Assembly (NCBI RefSeq): GCF_034702125.1
Contig: NC_085866.1
Span: forward strand, 12,303,064 to 12,367,063
Origin: Engraulis encrasicolus
Lineage: Eukaryota; Chordata; Actinopteri; Clupeiformes; Engraulidae
DNA: 64,000 nt
Direction of reading: 5' to 3'
Positions within the stretch are counted from its first letter, which is position 1. Every line of letters starts with the position of its first letter. Below the pieces are notes generated by a model that had not been told where the DNA came from, did not search any database, and saw only the letters and a list, made by a program, of their open reading frames with translations. Below, piece by piece: positions 27,358 through 38,984 of the stretch. The position numbers and the translations under genes were made by a program.

Positions 27358-27533
27358 CTGGAGTTCCCAAACTTTACTATGAGCCTTCCACATACAGGTA
27401 GATTCCAGCCAAGCCTATTTTTGGTTTATTTTGGCTATTATAAAACTATATTTTCCCTGCCAATCTGCCACGGCCCCCCTGGCATCCTCTCACGGCCCAC
27501 AGGCGTCCCTAGGCCCCACTTTGAAAACCTCTG
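27358..27533. mobile_element. Possible small hAT MITE nested in the 26039 element
   Basis: CTGGAGTTCCCAAACTTTACTATG at left (17 bases resemble the inverted right end CACTTTGAAAACCTCTG). The flanking octamers ATTTTGGC and CTATAGGC match at only five positions, so the boundaries are tentative. Confidence 0.4.
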
Positions 27534-27839
27534 CTATAGGCTACCCCATGTCCATATAAACTGGTCCAGTCCGAGTAGACTTCAATCACACACACCAGAG
27601 GCACCGCCACACAAACAGAGCCTACTTCTCTCTCTCTCTGTCTCTGTCTCTCTGTCTCTCTGTCTCTCTCTCTCACACACACAAACACACAACCACGTAG
27701 GGGCCTAGAGAGCTCAATTTTTTATTTTTTATTTTTTTTTTTGAGATTTTTGAATCGAATCGTGAATCGTGAATCGAGTTTGTTAATGAAAAAATCTAGA
27801 TTTTTTTTTCAGGGTGAATCGCCCAGCCCTATGTACCAC

Positions 27840-28943
27840 ATATTGTCCTTGTAGGACATTGAAGTTTTCCATGTCGTCTACATCAAAGTCATTCAAAAAA
27901 AGTAGTTGAAATCATAGAGTACGTCATAGAATAGATGGCTAATCAATTTAATAACAGATGTCTGTCTAACGTGTACGTTTGGGTACTCTTGGGTACTGGA
28001 GGATCAGTCTGGGATAAAGCAAAATTGAGTTCCCTCCAAAATCTGTGAGACTAATGAAAGACATACAGTACAAGTCTTATTGATCTATGTTAGCTTCTTA
28101 TATCTACAGTATATGACTTACATGTCCCATCTCATCAAATAGGGTTTAGAATTCAAAAGCAATAGACTGTAATGTTTCCATAGTAACCACGTACTCTGAA
28201 TTTTGGATAGTAAAGGTCCTACCAGAGACTGGATAAGATATAATAATAACACTCCAAGAATCTCTGGTCCTACATTATGCATTATGGCTTTGTTTGTTCT
28301 GGCTGTGTGCCTTTACTGCGTCTAAATATACACAAAATGTATCAGTGTTTAATAATCATACAAACGTACATTGGCCTACTAAAAAAGGAAGATTTGAATA
28401 GCCTCTTGCCTGCTACAGTAAGAATGACAGGAAAACAAAATAATTGAGGAATTAGCCTACAATATGCCTTGAATCTGGCTAAAGAATTGGGCTACATGAT
28501 GCCTAGCCTACACCATAAAAATTACAGTGCTAATTCAACACTTAGAAAGTATTGGGATACAATACAATCTGGGAAACGTTAAACCAACTTTCTCAGTTTT
28601 GAAGTAACACTGCCTTTTTGCACAGATGGCAAACAACTTTGACTTGACTTTGTCTCTCTCCCCATATACTCCTAGACCTAAATCTACATAATTTCTACAT
28701 CACAAACTTAAGTTTAGAAATTGGTATGAATACATACTGTACTGTACACACAGTGTGGCAGTGTGGCCATCATGATATCAAACTCATAGGCACCAGTTTG
28801 GCCAACCTCACAAAGCCTAATACATAATTGACTTCTCAAAGATGGGCTTTACTGCGTGTTCGAGGCTGTGACGTGGTTAAGCAGAGACGTTCTATTTGGG
28901 ACTAAGAAATGTTTGGTTTAAACTTTGGCTCAGCCTGTTCTGC
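27840..28943. other. No gene seen
   Basis: AT-rich, ordinary sequence. Confidence 0.6.
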
Positions 28944-29066
28944 CATTGACCAGTAACAAACTAAGGGAGGTGGGTCAACCATGCCGTTGAAGAATGTTAG
29001 TTGTTATGCTCTTGGTCAGACCAAGTCTCGCAGAGATTTGAAAGTCATGATAATCAGGCTAGGGCT
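28944..29066 (-). repeat. Interspersed repeat, inverted relative of 33351-33470
   Basis: CTCTTGGTCAGACCAAGTCT, GAGATTTGAAA and ATAATCAGGCTAGGG occur in the same order in the reverse complement of 33351-33470, along with an upstream CCATGCCGTT block. It is probably part of a DNA transposon; the family was not identified. Confidence 0.6.
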
Positions 29067-29309
29067 TTATCTAGCTTGGCTTACGCGACTGTAAGTCTCT
29101 TCTAGACAAGTCTGACCAGGCAAACCATCTACAACATTTCAAATTCCAATTAAAAAGGAAACCAATTAATTTTGAGCATTCCCAACGGCTCTATGAGGTG
29201 TTTAAGGCAATGGCACATCTAAGGCAAATCTCACCTGATTTCAAGTGTTAGGAAAGAAAATCTCAGCTCGCTCACTCACATCAACATCCCCTGCCCCAAT
29301 GTTGCATAA

Positions 29310-29450
29310 CTGAGGTGATCCTGCCCCAGTTCGCCACTCAGGCTCGAACCAAGCACCTACCAGTTAACACTCCAGTTCGGATATGGGAGGATCACAGCAC
29401 AATTCCGCTGAGTTAAAGGTCCTAACCGATAGCTCAGTGCTACCGAAACT
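29310..29450 (-). mobile_element. Probable tRNA-derived SINE fragment
   Basis: On the minus strand an A-box-like TGAGCTATCGGTTAGGACC is followed by a B-box GGTTCGAGCC. Spacing is longer than in a tRNA and the cloverleaf is not kept. Boundaries and target duplication are unclear. Confidence 0.45.
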
Positions 29451-31212
29451 CTATGAGACTTCAGGAGGCAGGTTTACTAACATTGCATGCCGAACTCTGC
29501 TAGTTGCCATCCATTACAGTTGGAAATGCTCAATTTCCCTCAGCAAAGGCCAGAGTTAGCCTGCTTGGTCAGACTGACTTGATAGCAATATATTGTGCAG
29601 TCGCAGAGGAAGTATGTGTGGGCCCAGGCTACAGTTTGGCATGATCAGTTACAAAGACCTCTACTAGAGGATACAACATCTGTTGTAACAATATTTGCCA
29701 AAAAAAAATGCACTTCATAAAAAACACTATTACAAACTACTTCCTACTGGGTTTCTGCCTTTAGAATGAGCAAACATTGCAAACTAACAGCAGATCATTC
29801 TATCACTGTAACATATTGCTTAACGAGCAAACTTGGGAAATTATAAAAATTTATCTCAAGATGTTTACTGAACCAAGATATAATGTGTCCTTGAAAACGG
29901 AGGCTTTTGGGTGGTATGAGCTATAGCATGTAGGAATCCTAATGAGAAGCCAGTTCTGAAACAGAGGAGTAGAGTGAGGCAGGCGAAAATGAGCATTCTG
30001 AGATATTTTTCACAATCTACTTTGAAAAGATGTTCAGTGGGACTAAGAGGGCTGTGCTGATTGGATGCGAGGGGAACATATTATGGGAGCTTTAGGCCCT
30101 TTTGATGACCTTGTTGCAAAATTGGAACTTTTTTTCTTTTAATAAGAAAGGACCCAATTCATTACGAAGGTTCTTTTATAACTACATCCCTTCCCTTTCC
30201 TATTATTTTTTTCTTCACCTTTTTTTTTGAGTCCATGAATGAATCATTTTATCATCAAATACAGTACATTTCCAACTCTGAAACCAAAATGAGTTGCCCT
30301 CAGTTGAAGCAAACAAACTAAAAATGTACTTCACTGCATAATAAAGTTTTTGTATTTTCATGGCAACAGTGGCCAGGTTGCTTAGAGGTTAGATCTGGCA
30401 GCTGTTATTAATATTGTGTGTATATATCTGCAGTCTGCATAATCTAACTGGGAAATTAAGAGCATGAACCATGATGGAGTTTAGATCATAGGAAATCTAT
30501 ACATAATCCATCATGGCCTGAGCAGCATGACGTCATCCTATGCACTTTTATTAATGTATTTATTTGGACAGAAATATCTCTACCCCCCCCCCATATATTT
30601 TTTATATATTTAACCTTTTTAGCATAAACTGTATGTACTGTATGTTATTGCTGCAACACATGAATTTCCCCATTGTGGGATAATATGGGCATACTTACTT
30701 AAGCTAGGCTCAAACTACATGATTATCGGCCCGATTCTCGGCTGAAAACCCCCCTTACCACAATTGGTTACCCCCCAGGACCATCGCAAGTGATTGTCGG
30801 GCAAGATTTCCTCGTCGTGTGCGACGTTCTAAGATAGAATTTTGGCAGCTCAAAGAGCCGCCGATCGCAAATCGTAGTAATCAAACACTATTTGATATTT
30901 GCGACTGGAAATAGAACTTTGAGCATTGTCTCTGTGTTTGCAATCAGGGATAAGATTCTCTTATAGTGTGCGGTACACGCCGACGTCAACATCAGACACA
31001 AAATGGGGAGTCGTGTAGTAGCCCGGCTTTACATACTTAATATTTCTGGTTACCAGGGGTACCAACCACTTTTGACCAGTGTGGGGGCACCACAAGACAC
31101 AACCTTAACAAATATTGTTCATGAAGGGGGCACCAGCTTAATACGGTCCTGCTGGTTATATTGTATATACTGTAGGCCTATAGTCTGTATGTAGCCTACA
31201 AAACAACACGAG
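29451..31212. other. No gene seen; one retroelement-like tail
   Basis: About 30540-30700 ends in ATGAATTTCCCCATTGTGGG, a word common at the 3' ends of teleost LINE-type elements (from memory, not checked). The remainder shows no exon. Confidence 0.45.
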
Positions 31213-31615
31213 ACCATAATAAATAGTGGTGTGCATTGGCACTGCACTCACGATTCGATTTGATTCCGATTCGGGAGGTAGCGATTCGATTCGATCTGAT
31301 TTGATTCAATTCTACGATGCATTGCAATGCATTACATTTCTACTGAAAGCAAAGCAAATGTTTCATCGGTCATGATGAGGCAATACAAGTAGTCGGATAC
31401 ATTTTATTGGCTGTTTTCTGTATCAGTCTTGCAGTTTTCAATGATTTGAAGTGCTATTATTTAATGTAACATTCATTTGCTCCTGAAATATCCACAGGAG
31501 TAATTGAAACTTAAAAAAATTGCTGCATCGATTCTGGAACTTGCCACATTGAATTAACTCGTCCATGCCCCGCATTGCATTGCATCGCCAAATCGATTAT
31601 TGTTGACACCATGCT
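31213..31615. mobile_element. Probable hAT-like element, ends uncertain
   Basis: TAGTGGTGTGCATTGGCACTG followed by repeated GATTCGATT words (first 20 bases form the putative end), with ATCGATTATTGTTGACACCA at the far side, resembles DNA transposons with TAG-starting ends. No convincing 8-bp duplication was found. Confidence 0.35.
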
Positions 31616-31966
31616 TACTAAGGTGCCACTGGTAGATATAGTCCATTACATTTTGTGTACTACATTTTACGTTATAGGCTATATATACAACATGCTGTCC
31701 AGAAATGGCATGAATGGACTATATATACCACTGCCCCTCAGTAAACAACATGGGCTACATTTCTCATGGTCTTTGAAAAACAGACATTCAAAATATCCTC
31801 GACTCGTAAACATCATGAAAAAGGATTTAGACGTGAACCAATGCACTGTATTGTATGAGCGTCTTCCTGAATATGCTTTCATTTTTATGGAATTTGCCGA
31901 CCTTGGCAAACACATTGAAAGAATCAAAACAGCTTCTTGTAACACTTACACACAAACATACACGCA

Positions 31967-31972
<6 letters not shown>

Positions 31973-32041
<69 letters not shown>
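31973..32041. repeat. CA microsatellite
   Basis: About 69 bp of CA, continuing as an imperfect CACA-rich tract to 32110. Confidence 0.95.
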
Positions 32042-32044
<3 letters not shown>

Positions 32045-32375
32045 TACACAGGCGCGCACACAAAACACATAGACACACACATACGCACACAAACACACAC
32101 GCACACACAAATCCATATGCCGGGGGCCTCTGCCTGGGCGTCAATGCCAGAAGCCATCTCTAAAAGACCGAGGTCGTAAAAGTGTTTACCTATTCATTTG
32201 AAGGAGGCTGAAATAAATCCAAACGTCATTTGCTTCCCCCCTGGCTTTGAGGAGAGTTTAATCTTGTAAAAAGCCCGGAGAGCTCGGGCGCTGAGGTACG
32301 GTAACTAATAGCTACGGAGCAGAGACCCGTGCAACAGCAAATGAAAGACATGGAAATTTCAGTGAATGGGACATG

Positions 32376-32580
32376 GCTTGGGGGGGGGGGGGTGTGAGGA
32401 TAGAGGGCTGGTGGGGTGGAGGGTGGTTGATCGTTGAGGGGGGTGGGTGGAGGGTGGTTGATCGTTGAGGGGGGTGGGTAGAGGGGGAGGGGGGAGGGGG
32501 GTGGGGTAGTAGAGGGCTGGTGGGGTGGAGGGTGGTTGATCGTTGAGGGGGGTGGAGGGGGAGGGGGAGGGGGAGGGATA
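32376..32580 (+). repeat. G-rich minisatellite with GGTTGATCGTTGAG core
   Basis: The word GGAGGGTGGTTGATCGTTGA occurs three times (about 32417, 32449 and 32526) separated by GGGGGTGGG tracts. The G runs could form G-quadruplexes on the plus strand. Confidence 0.85.
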
Positions 32581-33133
32581 CGTGCTGAGTCATGAATATC
32601 TGGCCAATACCCAGCGCCTCCTCAAAGGGAAAGAGTGGAAGAGGGCTTAACAGCTTCCGCTAAATTCGTGCCCTTTTTCATTCTCTGAGCTGGAAGTTGT
32701 AGCTTGAATGTCACAGACAGACCGACATACAGACAGACAGACAGTCTGAGTCACATCTTGGATAGTGGGAGTATTAGCCGGGCGGGTGAGACGCAAGACA
32801 AGGGGTGCTGCTAGATGCCAGCGTAGTGGCCCGCAAGTTAGCCAATTAGCATTCAGAGCATGGAGTAGCAGAGGGTGCAGATCACGCTCCTCATTCGATT
32901 CACATTCGCACGCGGCACTTCAATCACACTCTGCTCATCCCAAGGCAGGCCACTGGGCCACAGGGCCACAGGGCAGTGCTGCATGGGGACCATAATATGA
33001 CCGGCTCAAAGGGAAGAGCAGCAGAGAAAGAAGAGGAGAGAAGAGGAGGGGAGGGGAGGAAAGGAAGACAACAGAGTTCTGTGTTGAAAGTCTAATCGTG
33101 TAGGCCCCAGTAGTCAAAGTTCAAAGCAGACTG
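32581..33133. other. No gene seen
   Basis: Ordinary sequence with a purine-rich patch at 33010-33070. Confidence 0.55.
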
Positions 33134-33302
33134 GCCCTACTGTGGCCTAGCGGTAGGGCACTCGTTTACTATGCAGATGACCCGGGTTTGATTCCCAGCC
33201 TTGGTCCTTTGCTGGCCCTTCCCCGTCTCTCTCTCCCCGCTCGCTTCCTGTCACCATCTTCATCATAAATAAAGTCAAAAAAATATATTTTTTTTTAAAA
33301 AG
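33134..33302 (+). mobile_element. tRNA-derived SINE (AATAAAG-tailed family), copy 1
   Basis: The A-box-like TGGCCTAGCGGTAGGGC and B-box GGTTTGATTCC are followed by the shared CCGTCTCTCTC..CGCTTCCTGTC body and an AATAAAG/A tail. A 9-bp target duplication AGCAGACTG lies at 33125-33133 and 33303-33311. Confidence 0.82.
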
Positions 33303-33350
33303 AGCAGACTGTTCTCCTCTGTTACACAAGACATAGGAGAGAACCTCTAC

Positions 33351-33470
33351 CCTAGCCTGATTATCATAGAGTTTCAAATCTCTTTGAGACTTGGTCTGAC
33401 CAAGAGCATAAAAATTAACATTTCCCAAACGGCATGGCTGACCCGGCTCCCTTGGTTTGCTAATGGTTGT
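33351..33470 (+). repeat. Interspersed repeat related to 28944-29066
   Basis: Begins TAGCCTGATTATCATAGAG, then AGACTTGGTCTGACCAAGAG and AACGGCATGG. It is in opposite orientation to the 28944 copy. Confidence 0.6.
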
Positions 33471-34495
33471 CTGCTTCCTGACAAAGTGGGAGTTCACAAT
33501 TTTTCGGGAACTCAGAAAGTACTTGCATTGCTCTTGACCTGACTAGTAGCAACGCTGAAGGTTTTGCGTCACTAGGAGGGCACGGCCTGGCTACTTCTAC
33601 CCAGCAGATAAGAATAGACCGAAAACAACTGGCTGATCCACACATAGAGTTCAAATAATTGTTACAAAGATCATATAATACATTCCAATAGCCACTACGA
33701 TGAATAGATGTGCTATTGGTACATGGGGCACAGAGAAAACGTCACAAAACCCGCCAGAAAACACCCGTAGCAAGTATTAACATTACTGTTGTAAGAGTCT
33801 ACAACAGCATCCCAGTCAATCCCCCTGACAATTTTAATTGGATCGGACAGTTTTATTCTGAGCAGTTTGTTTTGCATTTCTCTTCGGATTCAGTAGCGAT
33901 TCCATTTCAAATTGGATTAGAAGTGCCCATGGTATGTTAGCTGCATGGATATTAAATTCACCCCAAAAAAAAGCAAAAGGGCAGTCAGGCAGCTTGGGCC
34001 CTCATTGTCCCTCAGTGTTGTGGAAAGGGACGGAAAATTCCGGCATAAGGGATCATTCAGAAGGACAAGCACTAACTAGCAACTTCTGTGAAATCCAAAG
34101 TAAAGAAAATGTGTTCAGGAACAATTAGGGAGGAAAAAAAACACACAGACACAAACAAAATACAAAAGGCGCACAGAGACATACACTAGTACAGACAGAC
34201 ATGGCCGGCCTACATAATTACACCATCCCCTTTGAGGGGACAGGACCATAGCATAATGAGCTTCAAATCCCCATCTTCTTCCCAGTACACGCAACGGTGA
34301 AAAAGAACCCCCCCAAAAACAAACAAACAGGCAGACCAGATTTTACAACAAAACAGAAACACAGTCTCCTGCTGTTCCTGTGTCTGCCTGGTGCAACCAT
34401 CTGAGGCTCAGACGACAGACTCCAGACACCTAGCACTCACACACACACACGCACGCGCACGTGCACGCGAACACACACACACACACATACACACA
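33471..34495. other. No gene seen
   Basis: Ordinary sequence; a mixed CA/CG alternating tract at 34438-34495 borders the next element. Confidence 0.55.
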
Positions 34496-34641
34496 CAGGG
34501 CCACTGACAGCGTGTCTGAGCCCGGGACAAAGTCATCCGAAAGGGCCCCCCTGCCCAATAGATGCAATGTAATGAGGAACCAATTCTGGGCCCCCTCTCT
34601 CCTTGGGCCAGGGTCTCCTTTGTCCCCCCCTGTCGGCACCG
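34496..34641 (+). mobile_element. ~150-bp hAT-type MITE (GGCCGCTGACAGC family), copy 3
   Basis: CAGGGGCCACTGACAGC at the left, GGGACAAAGTCATCCGAAAG inside and CCCCCCTGTCGGCACCG at the right. It lies between two CA tracts, so the target duplication cannot be read with confidence. Confidence 0.75.
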
Positions 34642-34710
34642 TAACACACACACACACACACACACGCACGCATGCACGCACGCACGCACACACACACACA
34701 CACACACAGA

Positions 34711-35338
34711 CACGACCAGATGCAAGAGAGATGCCCACGGGAGAGCTTAAGGCACAACATACTTCTGGCAAACGCAGAGGCTTACGCGAACAGGCGAAGA
34801 GTGGCGAGAGGAGACAGGACTGATCATGGAAGAGAGGAGCCAGATTGGGTGTTTGTACCTGTGGGAGGGGAGGGAGAAGAGAGGAGGGGCATTTCTATCT
34901 GTCTGTCACAAGCTCTCCACGTCCGTTCTTTTTTTTTTTTTTGCTACGCCACCGTCAACTAGCTAATTATATAATCCAATTAAAAACTGAAATAGCTGCT
35001 TAACTTAAATAAATGAATGAATCGAATCTTGAAAATAACGTCTCTGTGTTTTCTCAACTTTTTCATTCCTCATTTCATTCTTCGTCCCCTAAAACAACAT
35101 TTAGAGAGAGTAAGGACACAATCAAAAAGTAATCAGACAGCAAGTGATTTGAAAAAAAAAAAGTATCAGCTTCCTCATCACTATGAGCATTCTGAGCATG
35201 ACACTGCAATTAAGATGGAAACGCAGCCTTCGCCTCGTTCTCATTAGTGGTACACAGTGCACTGCAATAGTGAACAAGTCCAGAACAACTTGGGAGTCAA
35301 ATAAGGACTGCTATTACAGTCACCCCCATGCAGTAGCC
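34711..35338. other. No gene seen
   Basis: Ordinary sequence after a CA tract that ends near 34708. Confidence 0.55.
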
Positions 35339-35537
35339 CTGTGTTTCCCAACGTACCACAAGGGGTACGTACGCATACGCAAGCACACTGCAGGGGGTAC
35401 ATGGGAAAAATATATACAGTAATAACACGTGTACTGTATGGAGCACAGTCACATTTGGATAGAGAAAAAAGATACATAGAGAGAGAATGAGTAAGGGGAT
35501 ACTCAAGGTGAGACAAAAGAAAGGTTGGGAAACACTG
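35339..35537. mobile_element. hAT-type MITE with CTGTGTTTCCCAAC / GTTGGGAAACACTG ends
   Basis: The 199-bp element has near-perfect inverted 14-bp ends, the widespread CAGTGTTTCCCAAC hAT end. Flanking octamers CAGTAGCC (35331-35338) and CAGTGGCC (35538-35545) match at seven of eight. Confidence 0.8.
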
Positions 35538-35544
35538 CAGTGGC

Positions 35545-35698
35545 CAGGGAATGGGCCATAGGTGGACAAAGGGGACACTTGTCCCAGGCCCCGGGACAGA
35601 GGGGGCCCAGAATTGGGTTCTCATTACATTGTATTGGGTGAGGAGCCCTTTCAGATGACTTTGTCCTGGGCCCAGCCAACGCTGTCAGCGCGGCCCTG
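35545..35698 (-). mobile_element. ~150-bp hAT-type MITE (GGCCGCTGACAGC family), copy 4
   Basis: The 154-bp element is flanked by a perfect 8-bp duplication GCAGTGGC (35537-35544 and 35699-35706). The unoccupied site GCAGTGAC is present once in the neighbouring duplicate at 36276. Confidence 0.93.
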
Positions 35699-35751
35699 GC
35701 AGTGGCCTATACAGTGCAGTCTCTCTCCTTCAAAAGACCAACATCTATAAC

Positions 35752-36141
35752 TAGAGATGTCCGATATCGGCTTTTTTGCCGATATCCGATATGCCGATAT
35801 TGTGCAACTCTCAGTTTTCAATTCCGATATTGGCCGATACCGATGCCGATATATGTGGGTTATTTTTCCTCATAACAAATTCTAGGTAACATTACAAATC
35901 TGCTGTTGTGGAACAAAATATGCTTAATTTTATTGTAATGCCCCACTAGATGCATTCTCGAATGCAACAAAGCTTTCCAAATATTAACATCGTCTGTGCA
36001 AAATAGAAAAATAATTAAGGAGAAAAGTGTACAGTAATTCAAGCATTATTATATCGGTTTTGATAGGTCAAAAATCTGATACCAATATTGACCGATATTA
36101 CATTTTATTACATTTTAGGCCGATATTATTGGACATCTCTA
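35752..36141. mobile_element. hAT-type MITE with TAGAGATGTCCGATAT ends (390 bp)
   Basis: TAGAGATGTCCGATAT at left is inverted at right as ATTGGACATCTCTA. It is flanked by a perfect 8-bp duplication TCTATAAC (35744-35751 and 36142-36149), which occurs once in the neighbouring duplicate at 36322. Confidence 0.93.
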
Positions 36142-36409
36142 TCTATAACAATAGCACCATCCAATGAGAGACTGTGGACAAATATGGGCCCCCTGAGCAA
36201 CACTAAGGGAGATGTTCCCACTTCTTCACACAAAGGCTTAGGGGGTACATGAGACAAAAAAGGTTGGGAATCACTGCAGTGACCTATACAGTACAGTCTG
36301 TCTCCTTCAAAAAGGCCAACATCTATAACAGTAGCAGCATCCAATGAGAGACTATGGACAAATATGAGCCCCCTGAGGAACACTACAGGAGGTGTTCCCA
36401 CTTCTTCAC

Positions 36410-38803
36410 TCTGATGTTGACAGATAAAGTGAAGTGCAGGCTTTAGCGTCTTTGCCTAGGACATGAGCCCTGGCATATTTATTGGCATCACTCTGATTTA
36501 ATGATGGAAATAATACATGGAGGAGAGGAATTCATTTCATTGCTTCAGCAAATTTGCCAAATGAGTTGTGTACCATCTGCTTGAAACAGGCAGGAAGGAA
36601 AAGTAGGAACGTGAGGATGTGATTGTTACAAACGCTATAAAGTAGTTTATACTGATAAAGCACCACCACCAACAATCTAAGATTGCATCAGTCTTTGGTA
36701 TGCATGACTACACAACATCGAGTGTGATTTCAGGTCATCCCTCCCTCTCTCTCTCCAACCTAATTCGGCAGCCTTTTTTTTCCCCCATCCCTGCCTTCAC
36801 GACGTCTTAGGCCAAATTAACTTAAGCATCCAAAATAGCTGTTCAAGAATAGCCAATTAGCCACTGGAAGATAATTAACGGAACAAAGGATTTGTAAGCC
36901 TGTGTTGTTTACATTTTTTTCTACTCACATTTAAACTCCCATCATCATTGTGGCAGCAGTGGTGAAACCGCATCAAATTAACTGGAGCATTAGGCTGAGG
37001 TAACAGACCAATTCCACAAGAGGTTTTCCCCTCAATATAAATCACTTTGAGATGATAATGGATGTGGCGAGGGAATTTAGACATGCAATACCTAAGGCAA
37101 CGGCCCGGCTCCTGCTTATGACTAGTTAATGAATTAGGTTTCCCAATTTAGAGATGGGTGGCTTTCCAGAGCATGTCCACAGGCGGCCTCCAATCCCCCC
37201 ATGTCATGGGGCATCACTGTCACCATACAAAATATTCAACAGGTAGCCAGACAAGACAGGAGAAATGTAGTGACACACCCTAAGTGGCATTAGAATGCAC
37301 AGAATGCAAATTCCTTCAGTTCGTTCTAGGTCCTGTTTGGAAAATGTCTCCAAGACTGTCTTCATTTTAAATGCAGCTTCATTTACATCCACATGGAACT
37401 GGCAATGTCACGAACTAGTAAGCAAACTAAACAGTAGGCCTATATGCCTGCCACTGAGCACACCCTCAGTTTAAATAAGGTCGGGTACTTATAATAGACT
37501 ACAGTAGACTAGTAGCCTACGGTGTCCTTTGTGTATAACCGCCCCCTGAACCACACCCCGTATCTCTCAGGAAACGGTACAGCCCCCCTTCCAGCCAGCA
37601 TGTAGCCATAATCTGTCAGCCGGGTGTGATGCTGCGAGGAGCTATACCGTGACAGCAGTGATGCTGGTCGGTGATGGGTCGGAGGGAGCGGGAGGAGTAG
37701 CATCATCAACCCACGTAGCCCGTGCAACCTATAGGCCGAAGCATATGCGTCCTCCACCATGACCGTAGGCTACGACATTCTACGAAGGCACAAATAGGCT
37801 ATTTCTGCCATGTAGATGGTTATATGAGTGACCAACACACAACACAAAAGTGCAGCTAAGTTAGCTTAAGTTAGAGCTAGGTTGCTGACATTGAAAACAT
37901 TCGTTTTCTCAGCGCGTGTTTGGTTTTGGTATATTTGCACTTTCAGCACCACCGCCGCGCATTGCCCAAAACCGTTAATGTTTCCAATACCTGCCCGTGT
38001 AGATCTAAGATGTGGTGGTTAATATGGTGTTAGGCACAGCGATCTTGCAACAAAAGCCGTACTACAAGCGTTCCACATCCTAGCTGTCCACCTTTGTCGC
38101 TCCTTTGCATCACTGTAGCCTACCTACCTTGCTCTGATTACGGTGCCAGAGTCCTTGGCACGCAACCGGCACATCGGTGTCTAAAGTCATTTCCTAATCT
38201 AAATTACACGCGTGAAAACGTAAACGTCAGCTATTATACAGAAAACATGTCCAACTCTGGATTGCTATAAATACGATCACTGGTAGCGCACAATATTGCA
38301 GCAGTTTAACGACGATAGCCTAATTGCCTGCCCACACCTGCAAACGGCACAGTATGCGCGCTATGAATAGCCTTCATAACAAAAGAATACCTGTCTTTCC
38401 AGGTCTGTCAGTCAGTTCCCCTTCCAGATACACAGCATGGATGATGCAGGCATGCAAAGTGCACCGGTGCGCCGAGGCACCGCCACCGCCCTGTTGTCTC
38501 TTATCGCCGTCAAGGAAAATTGTCCGAGAGAATGGATGAGCAGGCGGAGCGGGCGGAGGAGAGCAGGGGGATAACAGGAGTCGGGAGAGAGGCGCTGTAG
38601 GGGCGTTTACGTTTTCAGGGGAACTCCCTAGTTCACGCAGATAATGGAGCTGTCCTCATCAGTTGTGGCTTTAGAGAAGTTTAATACTATTTACGCACAC
38701 CGTAGATCACCATTTTCCTAAAAGAAAGAGAATGGTTAGATAATTATATTATCATTATTATTCTTAGGCCTATTATTATTAGGCCTATTATTACTATTAT
38801 TAT
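36410..38803. other. Low-repeat stretch without a recognisable gene
   Basis: About 36480-37400 is free of visible repeats. About 37500-38640 is richer in GC/CpG, including a purine-rich GGCGGAGCGGGCGGAGGAG patch at 38540. This could be an unrecognised promoter or regulatory segment. The 83-codon minus ORF at 37509-37760 has no recognisable domain. Confidence 0.4.
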
Positions 38804-38843
38804 TATCATCATCATCATCATCATCATAATTACTGTTGTTGAG

Positions 38844-38892
<49 letters not shown>

Positions 38893-38893
38893 G
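38804..38893. repeat. Trinucleotide arrays (ATC)n and (GTT)n
   Basis: ATC units at about 38806-38827 are followed by GTT/TTG units to 38891, then GGT units to about 38907. Confidence 0.95.
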
Positions 38894-38984
38894 ATGGTGG
38901 TGGTGGTTGCTGCTGTTGTATTTGTGAACTAGCCTGCAGAAATGATGTTGGGGACTGAAACTGTACAGATAGGCCAAGTAAGAT

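Larger units (their letters stand above)
26039..27831 (+). mobile_element. 1.8-kb hAT element with decayed BED-finger transposase
   Basis: The left end TAGGCCTGGGCAAAAAATCG and right end GAATCGCCCAGCCCTA form inverted ends. A perfect 8-bp duplication TGTACCAC flanks them (26031-26038 and 27832-27839). The interior carries transposase remnants near 26400-26680, mixed CT/CA microsatellites (26690-26790, 27620-27690) and probably a second small insertion at 27358-27533. Confidence 0.88.
35510..36409. repeat. Tandem duplication; copy 1 interrupted, copy 2 intact
   Basis: Copy 1 (35510-36229) and copy 2 (36248-36409) share GAGACAAAA, GGTTGGGAA, CACTGCAGTG, CTATACAGT, CAACATCTATAAC, CATCCAATGAGAGACT and TGTTCCCACTTCTTCAC in the same order. 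Copy 1 carries two transposons (35545-35698 and 35752-36141). Copy 2 preserves both insertion sites unoccupied (36276-36283 and 36322-36329). Confidence 0.9.

Noticed and set aside
37509..37760. 83-codon minus-strand ORF in a GC-rich stretch
   Set aside because: No recognised domain, start context or partner exons; kept only as part of a low-confidence region note.
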